From the NCBI RefSeq assembly GCF_006385705.1, contig NZ_VFRQ01000008.1, forward strand, positions 62,001 through 126,000: a stretch of 64,000 nt of DNA. The letters run 5' to 3'. The DNA comes from Pontibacter mangrovi (GTDB lineage Bacteria > Bacteroidota > Bacteroidia > Cytophagales > Hymenobacteraceae). Each line of letters starts with the position of its first letter. Positions within the stretch are counted from its first letter, which is position 1. The notes under the pieces are model-generated. The model saw nothing but the letters and a program-made list of their open reading frames with translations. It made no database searches and was not told where the DNA came from. Position numbers and translations under genes: made by a program. Of the stretch, positions 27,065-35,756 are shown in pieces.

Positions 27065-27491
27065 GAACCTTTACCGCCGGATCATATTGCTCACGCTCAC
27101 GCTGCTGGTGCTCGTCTCCTCGACGGGTATGGCGGTGGGTATGCATATTTGCGGCGGCGAACTGCGCGATGTGACCTTCTTCGGGGCTGAGGCAGATTGC
27201 CCGATGGATGTGCCCAAGGCGGAGCTGCCTGCCTGCCACGCCTCCTCCCAGAAATCCAGCGATGACTGCTGCAAAGACCATCAGGTAAAGATTGAGCGCC
27301 ACGACGCGGCCTCAGACCACAAGTCTGTTACGCTGAATAAGCTGCAGGACATAAAGTTTATCGCAGCCGTTAAGGTGTTGGTACTGCAGTGGTTTGCACC
27401 GGAAGCGGATTTCAAACCGACTTACGCCCTTTACGAGTCTCCCCCACTGGCCCGCGACATACCCGTGCTGGTGCAGTCCTTCCTTCTATAA
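27063..27491 (+). CDS. HYC_CC_PP family protein
   Basis: A 142-residue exported protein with an N-terminal hydrophobic segment (residues 6-26). It has the three marks that name this family in Bacteroidetes: a His-Ile-Cys near the start (GMHICGGEL, residues 27-35), a double cysteine in the middle (SDDCCKDHQ) and a Pro-Pro in the C-terminal part (YESPPLARDIPV). These genes are typically found directly before CusA-type pumps, as here (98 nt). The Cys/His residues suggest metal binding in the periplasm, but that is inference. Confidence 0.82.
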   Translation: MNLYRRIILLTLTLLVLVSSTGMAVGMHICGGELRDVTFFGAEADCPMDVPKAELPACHASSQKSSDDCCKDHQVKIERHDAASDHKSVTLNKLQDIKFIAAVKVLVLQWFAPEADFKPTYALYESPPLARDIPVLVQSFLL

Positions 27492-27588
27492 ACCTATCCT
27501 TTTTCGATTTCTGCCTGCCGCTGCGGCTGGTGTAGTTTGTTGCTGCCCTTTTGGTAGCCATACATCTATGTTTTCAATCGAATAAGGC

Positions 27589-30500
27589 ATGTTAAACAGC
27601 ATTATTAAGTTTTTTCTGGAGCAGAAACTCGTTACGGTGCTGCTCCTTCTCCTCATCGTTGGCTGGGGCATCATCGTGGCGCCGTTCAACTGGAATGTTC
27701 CTTTTCTGCCCAACGACCCTGTTCCCGTAGACGCCATTCCGGATATTGGGGAGAACCAGCAGATCATTTTTACCGAGTGGATGGGCCGCTCTCCGCAGGA
27801 CGTGGAGGACCAGATCACCTATCCGCTTACCACTTCCCTATTGGGTATGCCGGGTGTAAAGACCATCCGCTCAACCTCTATGTTCGGCTTTTCCAGCATC
27901 TACGTCATTTTTGATGAGGACACGGAATACTACTGGAGCCGCTCCCGCATTCTGGAGAAGCTCAACTCCCTACCCGCCGACCTGCTGCCCGAGGAAGTGA
28001 CGCCAAAGCTTGGTCCGGATGCCACGGCATTGGGACAGGTATACTGGTATACTTTGGAAGGGCGTGACGAAAACGGCAAACCCGCCGGTGGCTGGGACCT
28101 GCACGAGCTGCGCACGATCCAGGATTTTTATGTGCGCTATGCCCTGTCGGGTGCCGAGGGGGTGGCAGAAGTGGCCTCTGTGGGCGGCTACATAAAAGAG
28201 TATCAGGTAGACCTGGACCCTGCAGCCATGAAGGCCAACAACATCTCGATGATGGAGGTGATGAACACGCTGAAAAACAGCAACCAGGATGTAGGCGCCA
28301 ACACCGTGGAAATAAACCAGGTAGAGTACCTGGTGCGTGGCCTGGGCTATGTAAAAGACCTGGAGGATATTGAGCAGGCGGTCGTGAAGGTAACAAACAA
28401 CGTTCCGATCCGCATCCGCGACATTGCCCACGTAAACATCGGCCCGGCCGACCGCTCTATGCTCGGTATCCTGGACAAAGGCGGTGCTGAGGCTGTGGGA
28501 GGCGTGGTCATTGCCCGCTATGGCGACAATCCGCTGGCCGTGATCAACAACGTGAAGGAGAAGCTGGACGAGATCGCCGCCGGCTTGCCTTCTAAGAAAC
28601 TGGCCGACGGACGCACCTCCAAAGTAACCGTAGTGCCGTTCTACGACCGCACCCAGCTCATCCACGAAACGCTGGGCACCCTGAACGAAGCGATCATACT
28701 TCAGATACTGATCACCATCATCGTGATCATCGTGATGGTGTACAACCTGCGCGCCTCGCTGCTCATTTCGGCCCTGCTGCCATTGGCTATGCTCATGACC
28801 TTTATCATGATGAAACAGTTTAACGTGGATGCCAACATTGTGGCGCTGTCGGGCATTGCCATTGCCATAGGCACCATGGTGGATTTGGGCATTATTCTGA
28901 ACGAGAACATCCTGCGCCATCTGGACGAGGCCCCGCCGGAACAGCCGTTGATGAAAACAGTTTACAATGCCACCACAGAGGTAGCCACAGCCATTATCAC
29001 GGCCGTTTCCACCACCATCGTCAGTTTTCTGCCGGTGTTTACCATGCAGGCCGCCGAAGGAAAACTGTTTGGGCCGCTGGCCTTTACCAAGACCTTTGCC
29101 CTTGTGGCGTCCCTTATCTTCACCATCCTGATCATGCCGGCCTTTGCTCATGCTGTGTTCGGGCTAAAAGCTGGCAATAAGTCACGGGTAAACCTGCTGA
29201 ACTGGTTCCTGCTGGCATTGGGCGCAATCGCCTTGTTTATACTTCCGCTGGCGGGCGTGGTGCTTATACTGGTGGGGGCCAATAATTTGCTGGCATACTT
29301 TCGCCCTATGCCGTTTGCAAATTATAACACGCCGGTGATGGTAGGCATTGCCGTGCTGGCTGTCTCGTGGCTGCTGGCCGAGAACTGGATGCCGCTGGGC
29401 GCCTCCGTTAGCCTGATCGTCAACTTTCTTTTCATCCTCATCGTCATCGGACTGGTGCTGGGCACCTTTGCCTTGTTTATCGGGGCCTATCCCCGCATAC
29501 TTATGTGGTGCCTCCACCACAAAGCAGCCTTTATGCTCCTGCCCGCCTTTATTATGCTCCTTGGGCTAAATGTATGGCTGGGCTTTAACGGCGTGTTCGG
29601 TTGGGTGGCAAGCGGGCTGGACAAAACCGGCCTTAACGTTCGCACTACTTCTCTGTGGAGCGGAATTGTGCATACTTTCCCCGGTATGGGCGAAGAGTTT
29701 ATGCCGTCGCTGGACGAAGGTGCCTTCCTGCTGATGCCGACATCGATGCCGCACTCGGGAGTGGAGGCGAACAGGCGCATTGTGCAGCAGCTGGACCTGC
29801 TCATCTCGGCCATACCCGAGATAGAAATGGCAGTGGGCAAGGCTGGCCGCGCAGAAACGGCGCTGGACCCGGCCCCCATGTCGATGTATGAGAACATTAT
29901 CCAGTATAAATCAGAGTATAAAACCGATGCCAAGGGCCAACGGCTGCGCTTTAAGGTAGATGAAGACGGCAAGTTTGTGCGGGATGAGGCAGGCGCGTTG
30001 ATAGAGGATGAAAAAGGGGAGTACTTCCGGCAGTGGCGCGACCACATCCAGAGCCCCGATGACATCTGGAACGAGATCGTGCAGGCAGCCAACATTCCGG
30101 GAGTTACCTCTGCCCCGAAACTGCAGCCCATCGAAACACGGCTGGTGATGCTGCAGACAGGCATGCGCGCCCCGATGGGCATAAAAGTATACGGCCCGGA
30201 CCTGCAGACCATCGAGGATTTCAGCCTGCAGTTGGAGCGTTACCTGAAAGAGGTGCCATCGGTTAAGCCGGAGGCCGTGTTTGCGGACCGCTCGCTGGGT
30301 AAGCCATACCTGGAGATAGAGCTGGACCGCCGTGCCATGGCCCGCTATGGGTTGAATGTGGCCGATGTGCAGGAGTACATTGAGGTAGCAATGGGCGGTA
30401 TGGCCTTGTCTACGACCGTGGAGGGCCGCGAGCGCTACGCCATCCGTGCCCGCTATGCCCGCGAGTACAGAAACACCCCGGAGGCAGTAGACCGCATCCT

Positions 30501-31350
30501 GATCTCCACGGCCGGCGGTGCGCAGGTGCCGCTGGGAGAACTGGCCAAAGTAGTATACCGTCCGGGCCCGATGATGATCCGGGGAGAAAATTCCTTTTTG
30601 ACCGGCTACGTGCTGCTAGACAAGCAGGACGGTTTTGCCGAGGTAACGGTGGTGGAGGATGCGCAGCGCTACCTGAATCAGAAGATCGCTTCCGGAGAGC
30701 TGCAGGTGCCGGCGGGGGTAAGCTATAAATTCTCGGGCAACTACGAGAACCAGGTACGGGCATCGCAGCGCCTGGCCCTGATCATTCCGCTCTGCCTGCT
30801 CATCATCTTTCTGATTTTATACTTCCAGTTCCGCTCCGTCTGGACGTCCTTGTTCATTTTCACCTCCATTGCCATGGCCTTTTCGGGAGGTTTTATGATG
30901 CTGTGGCTTTATGGGCAGGATTGGTTCCTCAACTTCTCCTTCGGAGACACTAACATGCGGGAGCTCTTTCAGATGCGCACTTTTAACCTGAGCGTGGCTG
31001 TGTGGGTGGGCTTCATCGCCCTCTTCGGCATTGCCACCGACGACGGCGTAGTGATGGGCACTTACCTGAAACAGCGCTTTGAGAATTTCAATCCCGAGTC
31101 GCGGAAACAGGTGCGCGAGGCGGTGCTGGAGGCAGGCATACGCCGCGTAAGGCCTTGCCTGATGACCACTGCCACTACCCTACTGGCCCTGTTGCCCGTG
31201 CTCACCTCCACTGGCCGTGGGTCTGACATCATGGTGCCGATGGCCATCCCTACGTTTGGGGGCATGACAGTGGCCCTGATCACGCTGTTTATTGTGCCGG
31301 TGCTGTATAGCTGGCGCGAAGAACTCAAATTAAAGAACGAGACGTTATGA
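27589..31350 (+). CDS. cusA: CusA/CzcA-type heavy-metal RND efflux pump
   Basis: An inner-membrane proton-driven pump of the HME-RND family that moves metal ions from the periplasm to an outer-membrane channel. At 1253 residues it is about 200 longer than E. coli CusA. Extra hydrophobic segments lie between about residues 530 and 665, after the first half-barrel of helices (LILVGANNLLAYFR and the following spans), a form seen in Bacteroidetes. HME signatures include [28 protein letters not shown] in helix 4 and ATDDGVVMGTYLKQRF in helix 10. PAPMSMYENII is the region of the metal-site methionines. Its stop overlaps the outer-membrane factor gene by 4 nt. With the CusB-type partner, Cu/Ag is the likeliest substrate. 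Confidence 0.9.
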   Translation: MLNSIIKFFLEQKLVTVLLLLLIVGWGIIVAPFNWNVPFLPNDPVPVDAIPDIGENQQIIFTEWMGRSPQDVEDQITYPLTTSLLGMPGVKTIRSTSMFGFSSIYVIFDEDTEYYWSRSRILEKLNSLPADLLPEEVTPKLGPDATALGQVYWYTLEGRDENGKPAGGWDLHELRTIQDFYVRYALSGAEGVAEVASVGGYIKEYQVDLDPAAMKANNISMMEVMNTLKNSNQDVGANTVEINQVEYLVRGLGYVKDLEDIEQAVVKVTNNVPIRIRDIAHVNIGPADRSMLGILDKGGAEAVGGVVIARYGDNPLAVINNVKEKLDEIAAGLPSKKLADGRTSKVTVVPFYDRTQLIHETLGTLNEAIILQILITIIVIIVMVYNLRASLLISALLPLAMLMTFIMMKQFNVDANIVALSGIAIAIGTMVDLGIILNENILRHLDEAPPEQPLMKTVYNATTEVATAIITAVSTTIVSFLPVFTMQAAEGKLFGPLAFTKTFALVASLIFTILIMPAFAHAVFGLKAGNKSRVNLLNWFLLALGAIALFILPLAGVVLILVGANNLLAYFRPMPFANYNTPVMVGIAVLAVSWLLAENWMPLGASVSLIVNFLFILIVIGLVLGTFALFIGAYPRILMWCLHHKAAFMLLPAFIMLLGLNVWLGFNGVFGWVASGLDKTGLNVRTTSLWSGIVHTFPGMGEEFMPSLDEGAFLLMPTSMPHSGVEANRRIVQQLDLLISAIPEIEMAVGKAGRAETALDPAPMSMYENIIQYKSEYKTDAKGQRLRFKVDEDGKFVRDEAGALIEDEKGEYFRQWRDHIQSPDDIWNEIVQAANIPGVTSAPKLQPIETRLVMLQTGMRAPMGIKVYGPDLQTIEDFSLQLERYLKEVPSVKPEAVFADRSLGKPYLEIELDRRAMARYGLNVADVQEYIEVAMGGMALSTTVEGRERYAIRARYAREYRNTPEAVDRILISTAGGAQVPLGELAKVVYRPGPMMIRGENSFLTGYVLLDKQDGFAEVTVVEDAQRYLNQKIASGELQVPAGVSYKFSGNYENQVRASQRLALIIPLCLLIIFLILYFQFRSVWTSLFIFTSIAMAFSGGFMMLWLYGQDWFLNFSFGDTNMRELFQMRTFNLSVAVWVGFIALFGIATDDGVVMGTYLKQRFENFNPESRKQVREAVLEAGIRRVRPCLMTTATTLLALLPVLTSTGRGSDIMVPMAIPTFGGMTVALITLFIVPVLYSWREELKLKNETL

Positions 31351-32777
31351 AAAAGAGCATCCTGAGTATACTTTTTCTACTGGCGATCAGCGCTTTGACG
31401 CAGGCACAGACGCTGGAGGAGTACCTGGTGACGGCAGGCGAAAACAACCCGCAGTTGAAAGCCCGCTACGCCGAGTACCAGGCGGCACTGCAGAAAGTGC
31501 CGCAGGCCGGCTCCCTCCCCGACCCGGAAGCCACCTTTAATGTGTTGCTAAAGCCGATGGAGCGGTTTATGGGAAAGCAGGTGGGCGATGTGTCGGTAAT
31601 GCAGATGTTCCCGTGGTTCGGGTCGTTGGAGGCAGCCAAAACAGAGGCAGAATATATGGCCCAGATGAAGTTCGCCTCTTTTATCGAAGCCAAGCTTAAC
31701 CTATACCACACCGTGCGCAGCACCTGGCTCTCGCTGTACCAGATAGACGAGGACATAAAGCTACTGGAGCGGGAGCTGGAAATAATGCAGGCACTGGAGC
31801 GGGTAGCGCTGGCCAAGTATAAAGCTGCCCCCGCAGACAACGCTTCCGGCGCCTCCCGCTCCGGCACTGAGGCACCGGCGGCACCAGGTAGCGGCAATAG
31901 CACTTCTTCCGGCATGGCCGGCATGGGAAGTGGCGCTGCAGGCGGCAACACAGCAAGTACTTCCGGGCAGGCAAGTATGAGCAGCGGAAGTATGGCCCTG
32001 ATGGCTTCGTCGTCGGGCACCTCGATGGTGGATGTGATACTGATACGGGTGCAGGTAAAAGACCTGGAGAACCGGCTGCAACTGCTCCGCGATTCCAAAA
32101 AACCGAAAGAGGCAGCCTTCAACAGCATGCTTAACCGCGACCTAAACCAACACGTGCAGCTAGCGGATACGCTGGAGCCTGTGGCCCTGCCAGCCTCCCT
32201 GGCCCTTATCCAGGACTCGATCAGGCAGAACCACCCGATGCTGAAGATGTATGAGTGGGACGAGAAGGCACGTGAGGCGCAGTTGCGCATGGCCAGGCTA
32301 ATGGGAAAGCCGATGATCGGGCTTGGGCTGAGCTACATGGTGTACAAGCCCCGCACCGATGAAATGACGCAAATGCCCATGGGCGGCGACAACATGGTGA
32401 TGCCCATGGTTTCCGTGACGCTGCCGATCTACCGTAAAAAGTATAAAGCGGCCCAAAAAGAGGCGGAATTTGCACAGGCTGCCGCCGTGGCTAACCGGGA
32501 ATCAGCAGAGAACATGCTGTTAGCGGAGCTGAGCGGGCTGTTGTATGACTACCAGCGTGCCAGCAGCACGCTCCAGTTATTAGAAGAGCAGATCAGGCTG
32601 AACGAGCATGCCATCCGGCTGCTGACCACCAACTACAGCGTGGCAGGCACCGGCATAGAGGAAATACTGCGGCAGCGGCAGGCCATACTTGGTTACAAGC
32701 AGCAGCTGCTGCAGGCCGTTACCGATCAGCATATAGCCGTATCGGCCATTAACCGCCTGATGAACAGCGACAACTAA
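31347..32777 (+). CDS. TolC-family outer-membrane factor with Met/Gly/Ser-rich insert
   Basis: The outer-membrane channel component of the metal efflux set, 476 residues, with a signal peptide (MKKSILSILFLLAISALTQA). The two OEP repeats are interrupted by a low-complexity stretch at about residues 160-227 with many Gly, Ser, Ala and Met (for example SSGMAGMGSGAAGG, SMSSGSMALMASSSG-like composition). A second Met-rich stretch, MTQMPMGGDNMVMPMV, is near residue 345. Such Met clusters could hold Cu(I) or Ag(I), but may also be a flexible linker. It overlaps cusA by 4 nt and precedes cusB. Confidence 0.88.
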   Translation: MKKSILSILFLLAISALTQAQTLEEYLVTAGENNPQLKARYAEYQAALQKVPQAGSLPDPEATFNVLLKPMERFMGKQVGDVSVMQMFPWFGSLEAAKTEAEYMAQMKFASFIEAKLNLYHTVRSTWLSLYQIDEDIKLLERELEIMQALERVALAKYKAAPADNASGASRSGTEAPAAPGSGNSTSSGMAGMGSGAAGGNTASTSGQASMSSGSMALMASSSGTSMVDVILIRVQVKDLENRLQLLRDSKKPKEAAFNSMLNRDLNQHVQLADTLEPVALPASLALIQDSIRQNHPMLKMYEWDEKAREAQLRMARLMGKPMIGLGLSYMVYKPRTDEMTQMPMGGDNMVMPMVSVTLPIYRKKYKAAQKEAEFAQAAAVANRESAENMLLAELSGLLYDYQRASSTLQLLEEQIRLNEHAIRLLTTNYSVAGTGIEEILRQRQAILGYKQQLLQAVTDQHIAVSAINRLMNSDN

Positions 32778-32834
32778 AAAATACACCCCTGCAGTTCAGG
32801 GAGCTTTCTAAACCTTTATCTACTGGATAAACAG

Positions 32835-34604
32835 ATGAAACCACGAAATAAACAACTTGTTACATATTTGCTCATCGCGCTGGGCGGCCTGCTGGTGGGC
32901 TGGCTGATCTTTGGAGGCAGGGCCGCTGAGGAAAGCCACAGCCATGCCGCTGAAACAGCTGGCGTCACGGAGTATACCTGTTCCATGCACCCGCAGATCC
33001 GGCAGAACGAGCCCGGCAAATGCCCCATCTGCGGCATGGACCTGATTCCGGTAACGGCGACAGGCAACAAAACTGCGCAGGCCAGCCCCTACGTGCTGGA
33101 AATGTCGGCGGAGGCTGTGGCGCTGGCCAACATACAGACCACGCCCGTACAAGCTGCAGACGCCGCGAGTGAGCTGATGCTGACCGGCACCATCCAGCAG
33201 AATGAAAAAGCAGTGTCATCCATCACGGCCAAATTTCCGGGACGCATCGAGCAACTCTACGTAAACTTTACCGGCCAGGAAGTGCGCAAAGGAGAACGTT
33301 TGGCGTCAGTATACTCCCCGGAGCTGGTAACGGCACAGCGCGAGCTGCAGGAGGCGGCCAAAGCCAAAGACATTATGCCCGAGCTTTATGAGGCAGCCAA
33401 AGCCAAACTGCGCCTCTGGAACCTGAGCAGCAAACAGATTCAGCAGATCGAAAGCACCCGGAAAGCCCTGACCAGTTTTGATATTTATGCCGATGTGAGC
33501 GGTGTGGTAACCGGGCGCATGGTGGCCGTGGGCGATTACGTAAGCACCGGCTCGGTGCTGTTCGAGGTAAGCAACCTGTCGTCGGTGTGGGTGGTGCTGG
33601 ATGCCTATGAAACTGACTTGTCGCGGGTGCAGGAAGGTGCGATGGTAGACTTTACCGTGCCTGCTATACCGGGCCAGGAGTATAGCGCCAAAGTGCAGTT
33701 CGTGACGCCGGTGCTGGACGCCGGTACCCGCGCCGTGCAGGTAAGAGCCGAGGTGGCAAATCCGGATAGGCAGCTGAAGCCCGGCATGTTTGTGAACGCC
33801 CGTATCAAATCATCAGCCAAAACCGCAAAAGCCACCAAAGGCCTGGCCGTGCCCCGCACCGCCGTGCTCTGGACCGGCAAACGCTCTGTGGTGTATGTAA
33901 AAGCCATCGACCATGAAACGCCTGCCTTTGAGATGCGCGAAGTTACGCTGGGGCCAAGCCTCGGCGACACGTACCTCATCCAGTCGGGCCTGCAGGAGGG
34001 TGAGCAGGTGGTGACCAACGGTGTGTTTGCCGTAGACGGGGCCGCCCAACTGAGCGGCAACTATAGTATGATGTCGTCGCCGGAGAACAAACAAATGAAG
34101 GTGCCTGCTGCTTTTCAGGAACAGTTGGGGGCGCTGGTAACGTCATACTATACACTGAAGAACGCCCTGGTGGCCTCTGATGCGACAGCAGCCCAAAAGG
34201 CCGCCGCTGACTTGCAGCAGACGCTGGGCCAGGTAGACATGAGCCTGCTGGACGGCAGCACCCACGCCAAATGGATGGAACTGCAGCCAGCCCTGGCCGC
34301 AAACACAGAACAGATTCAGGAAAGCAGCACCCTGGAAAAACAACGCGCTGCCTTTTCGCCGCTTTCTGACCGCCTGATAGAGGCCGTGGAAACTTTCGGC
34401 ACGAACAAAGAGGTTGTGTACAAGCAGAAGTGCCCGATGGCGCTGGGCGACAAGGGCGCCTACTGGCTGAGCGAACAAAAGGATATCCGCAACCCATACT
34501 TTGGCGAGGCCATGCTGAGCTGCGGCGAAACAGAGCAGACGTACCGGCCAAACCAGACGGCCCCGCAAGCGCAGCCGGCACCGGTACAGAGCCACGCGCA
34601 TTAA
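32835..34604 (+). CDS. cusB: CusB-type periplasmic adaptor with HMBD and C-terminal DUF3347 domain
   Basis: The membrane-fusion protein linking pump and channel, 589 residues. Order: N-terminal membrane anchor (residues 10-28), heavy-metal-binding domain YTCSMHPQIRQNEPGKCPIC (about 49-75, Cys/His/Met ligands), barrel-sandwich and beta-barrel adaptor domains (about 100-400), and a C-terminal DUF3347 domain (about 425-570) with KCPMALGDKGAYWLS and IRNPYFGEAMLSCG. The ending is rich in Gln, Pro and His. The DUF3347 part recurs as a separate protein two genes downstream. The metal-binding motifs support copper or silver, though zinc is not excluded. Confidence 0.9.
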   Translation: MKPRNKQLVTYLLIALGGLLVGWLIFGGRAAEESHSHAAETAGVTEYTCSMHPQIRQNEPGKCPICGMDLIPVTATGNKTAQASPYVLEMSAEAVALANIQTTPVQAADAASELMLTGTIQQNEKAVSSITAKFPGRIEQLYVNFTGQEVRKGERLASVYSPELVTAQRELQEAAKAKDIMPELYEAAKAKLRLWNLSSKQIQQIESTRKALTSFDIYADVSGVVTGRMVAVGDYVSTGSVLFEVSNLSSVWVVLDAYETDLSRVQEGAMVDFTVPAIPGQEYSAKVQFVTPVLDAGTRAVQVRAEVANPDRQLKPGMFVNARIKSSAKTAKATKGLAVPRTAVLWTGKRSVVYVKAIDHETPAFEMREVTLGPSLGDTYLIQSGLQEGEQVVTNGVFAVDGAAQLSGNYSMMSSPENKQMKVPAAFQEQLGALVTSYYTLKNALVASDATAAQKAAADLQQTLGQVDMSLLDGSTHAKWMELQPALAANTEQIQESSTLEKQRAAFSPLSDRLIEAVETFGTNKEVVYKQKCPMALGDKGAYWLSEQKDIRNPYFGEAMLSCGETEQTYRPNQTAPQAQPAPVQSHAH

Positions 34605-34617
34605 ATGATAGGACACC

Positions 34618-34740
34618 ATGAAGGAATGCTGCCAAACCGAGAACGATAACCAGCCGCGAAAGCCATGGCTGCGGTGGATACTGTATGCCACACTTATACT
34701 TGCGCTCGCTTTTGTGGCGCTACAACAACTCAATCTGTAA
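34618..34740 (+). CDS. Small Cys-Cys membrane peptide (40 residues)
   Basis: The ATG at 34618 opens 40 codons ending at TAA 34738-34740, 13 nt after cusB and 32 nt before the next gene, so it lies tightly inside the operon. The N-terminus MKECCQTE carries a cysteine pair. Residues 17-37 (WLRWILYATLILALAFVALQ) form a single transmembrane helix. The reading frame keeps normal codon use. A role in presenting metal to the pump is plausible from the Cys pair and context, but is not shown. Confidence 0.75.
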   Translation: MKECCQTENDNQPRKPWLRWILYATLILALAFVALQQLNL

Positions 34741-34772
34741 CTTTATACTTCTAAACTTTTAAAATCCAGACG

Positions 34773-35402
34773 ATGAAAAAGACACTTTTTGCAGCCGCTG
34801 TGCTAGCAGCCTTTACCTTTACCTCCTGCTCCGAGAGCAAAACTGAGAACGCTGAAGCCACAGCCGGGCAGCACGGGGAAATGCAGCACGAAGACATGGC
34901 TGCCGAAGAAGCCAGCGCCGCTGTAGTGGAAACACCGGATTTTGCCCACATGGCGGAGCCGGTGAAAACACAGATAGGCCAGCTGATCAGCGAGTACTTG
35001 AATTTGAAAGATGCCCTGGTAGCCGCTGACGCAAATGCCGCGAAAACTGCCGCAAACCAGGTACTAACTGTTGCCAAAGCCATGCCTGTTGCCACGCTCT
35101 CTGATGCGGAGGCTAAAACGTATGCAGAGGAAAAAACCGCCAGCATTGTGAGCAGCGCGACAAGTATAGCCGGCGCCGGCGATGTAGAGGCCCAGCGCGA
35201 AAACCTGGAGGCGCTGTCGGAGGCGATATTTTCTATGGCCAAGGCATTTAACGCAAACGACCAGAAACTATATTACCAGCACTGCCCGATGGCCATGAAT
35301 GATAAAGGCGCTTATTGGCTAAGCTCCAACGAGGAAATCCGCAACCCATACTTTGGCGACAAAATGCTGAAGTGCGGCAGCACCGAAGAAGTACTGGACT
35401 AA
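34773..35402 (+). CDS. DUF3347 lipoprotein
   Basis: A 209-residue lipoprotein (MKKTLFAAAVLAAFTFTS, then Cys19). The C-terminal half is a DUF3347 domain, with HCPMAMNDKGAYWLSSNEEI and RNPYFGDKMLKCGS near the end, closely matching the C-terminal domain of CusB upstream. The low-complexity region after the lipobox is rich in Glu, His and Met (GQHGEMQHEDMAAEE). The conserved Cys, Met and His suggest a periplasmic metal-binding or delivery role. It is the last gene of the operon; a terminator follows at 35426. Confidence 0.85.
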   Translation: MKKTLFAAAVLAAFTFTSCSESKTENAEATAGQHGEMQHEDMAAEEASAAVVETPDFAHMAEPVKTQIGQLISEYLNLKDALVAADANAAKTAANQVLTVAKAMPVATLSDAEAKTYAEEKTASIVSSATSIAGAGDVEAQRENLEALSEAIFSMAKAFNANDQKLYYQHCPMAMNDKGAYWLSSNEEIRNPYFGDKMLKCGSTEEVLD

Positions 35403-35425
35403 GTATAAAATGCCTGAAAAGCAGA

Positions 35426-35458
35426 AGCGAAGGGTTCTCAGAGCCTTTCGCTTTTTTG
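35426..35458 (+). terminator. Intrinsic terminator of the copper-type efflux operon
   Basis: AGCGAAGGG (35426-35434) pairs with CCTTTCGCT (35444-35452), one G-U pair, across a 9-nt loop, and a run of T follows. It lies 23 nt after the DUF3347 stop. The remaining gap up to the next promoter (about 35460-35680) shows nothing else recognisable. Confidence 0.85.
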
Positions 35459-35686
35459 TTTTTATGCTGACGCCATACTTTGCAAGAACCTCACTTTCAA
35501 AGCCATCAGCTATCCTCTCCCCTTTTTTCTTCATCCCCAGGCAACCATTTGCGGCGCCGGGCCATCTGTAGGGTATAGTCCGTTTCAGGGCTGCCCCCAA
35601 AAGAAAAATTTTAACGCTTACGGCAGGTGTTGGAAGACAAAAACCTCCGGTTCGTCGAAAAGACAAGAGAAAACCAAAACAGTACC

Positions 35687-35717
35687 TTGCTATACAAAGT
35701 ACTATAGAGTAATTTTA
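35687..35717 (+). promoter_or_regulatory. Candidate promoter of the outer-membrane receptor gene
   Basis: TTG at 35687-35689 is followed after 20 nt by TAATTTTA (35710-35717), one mismatch from TAnnTTTG. The start codon lies 39 nt downstream. It is the only reasonable match in the 354-nt gap. Confidence 0.5.
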
Positions 35718-35756
35718 CAGCACGATCCATTTATCAACACTACACAAAATAAAACC

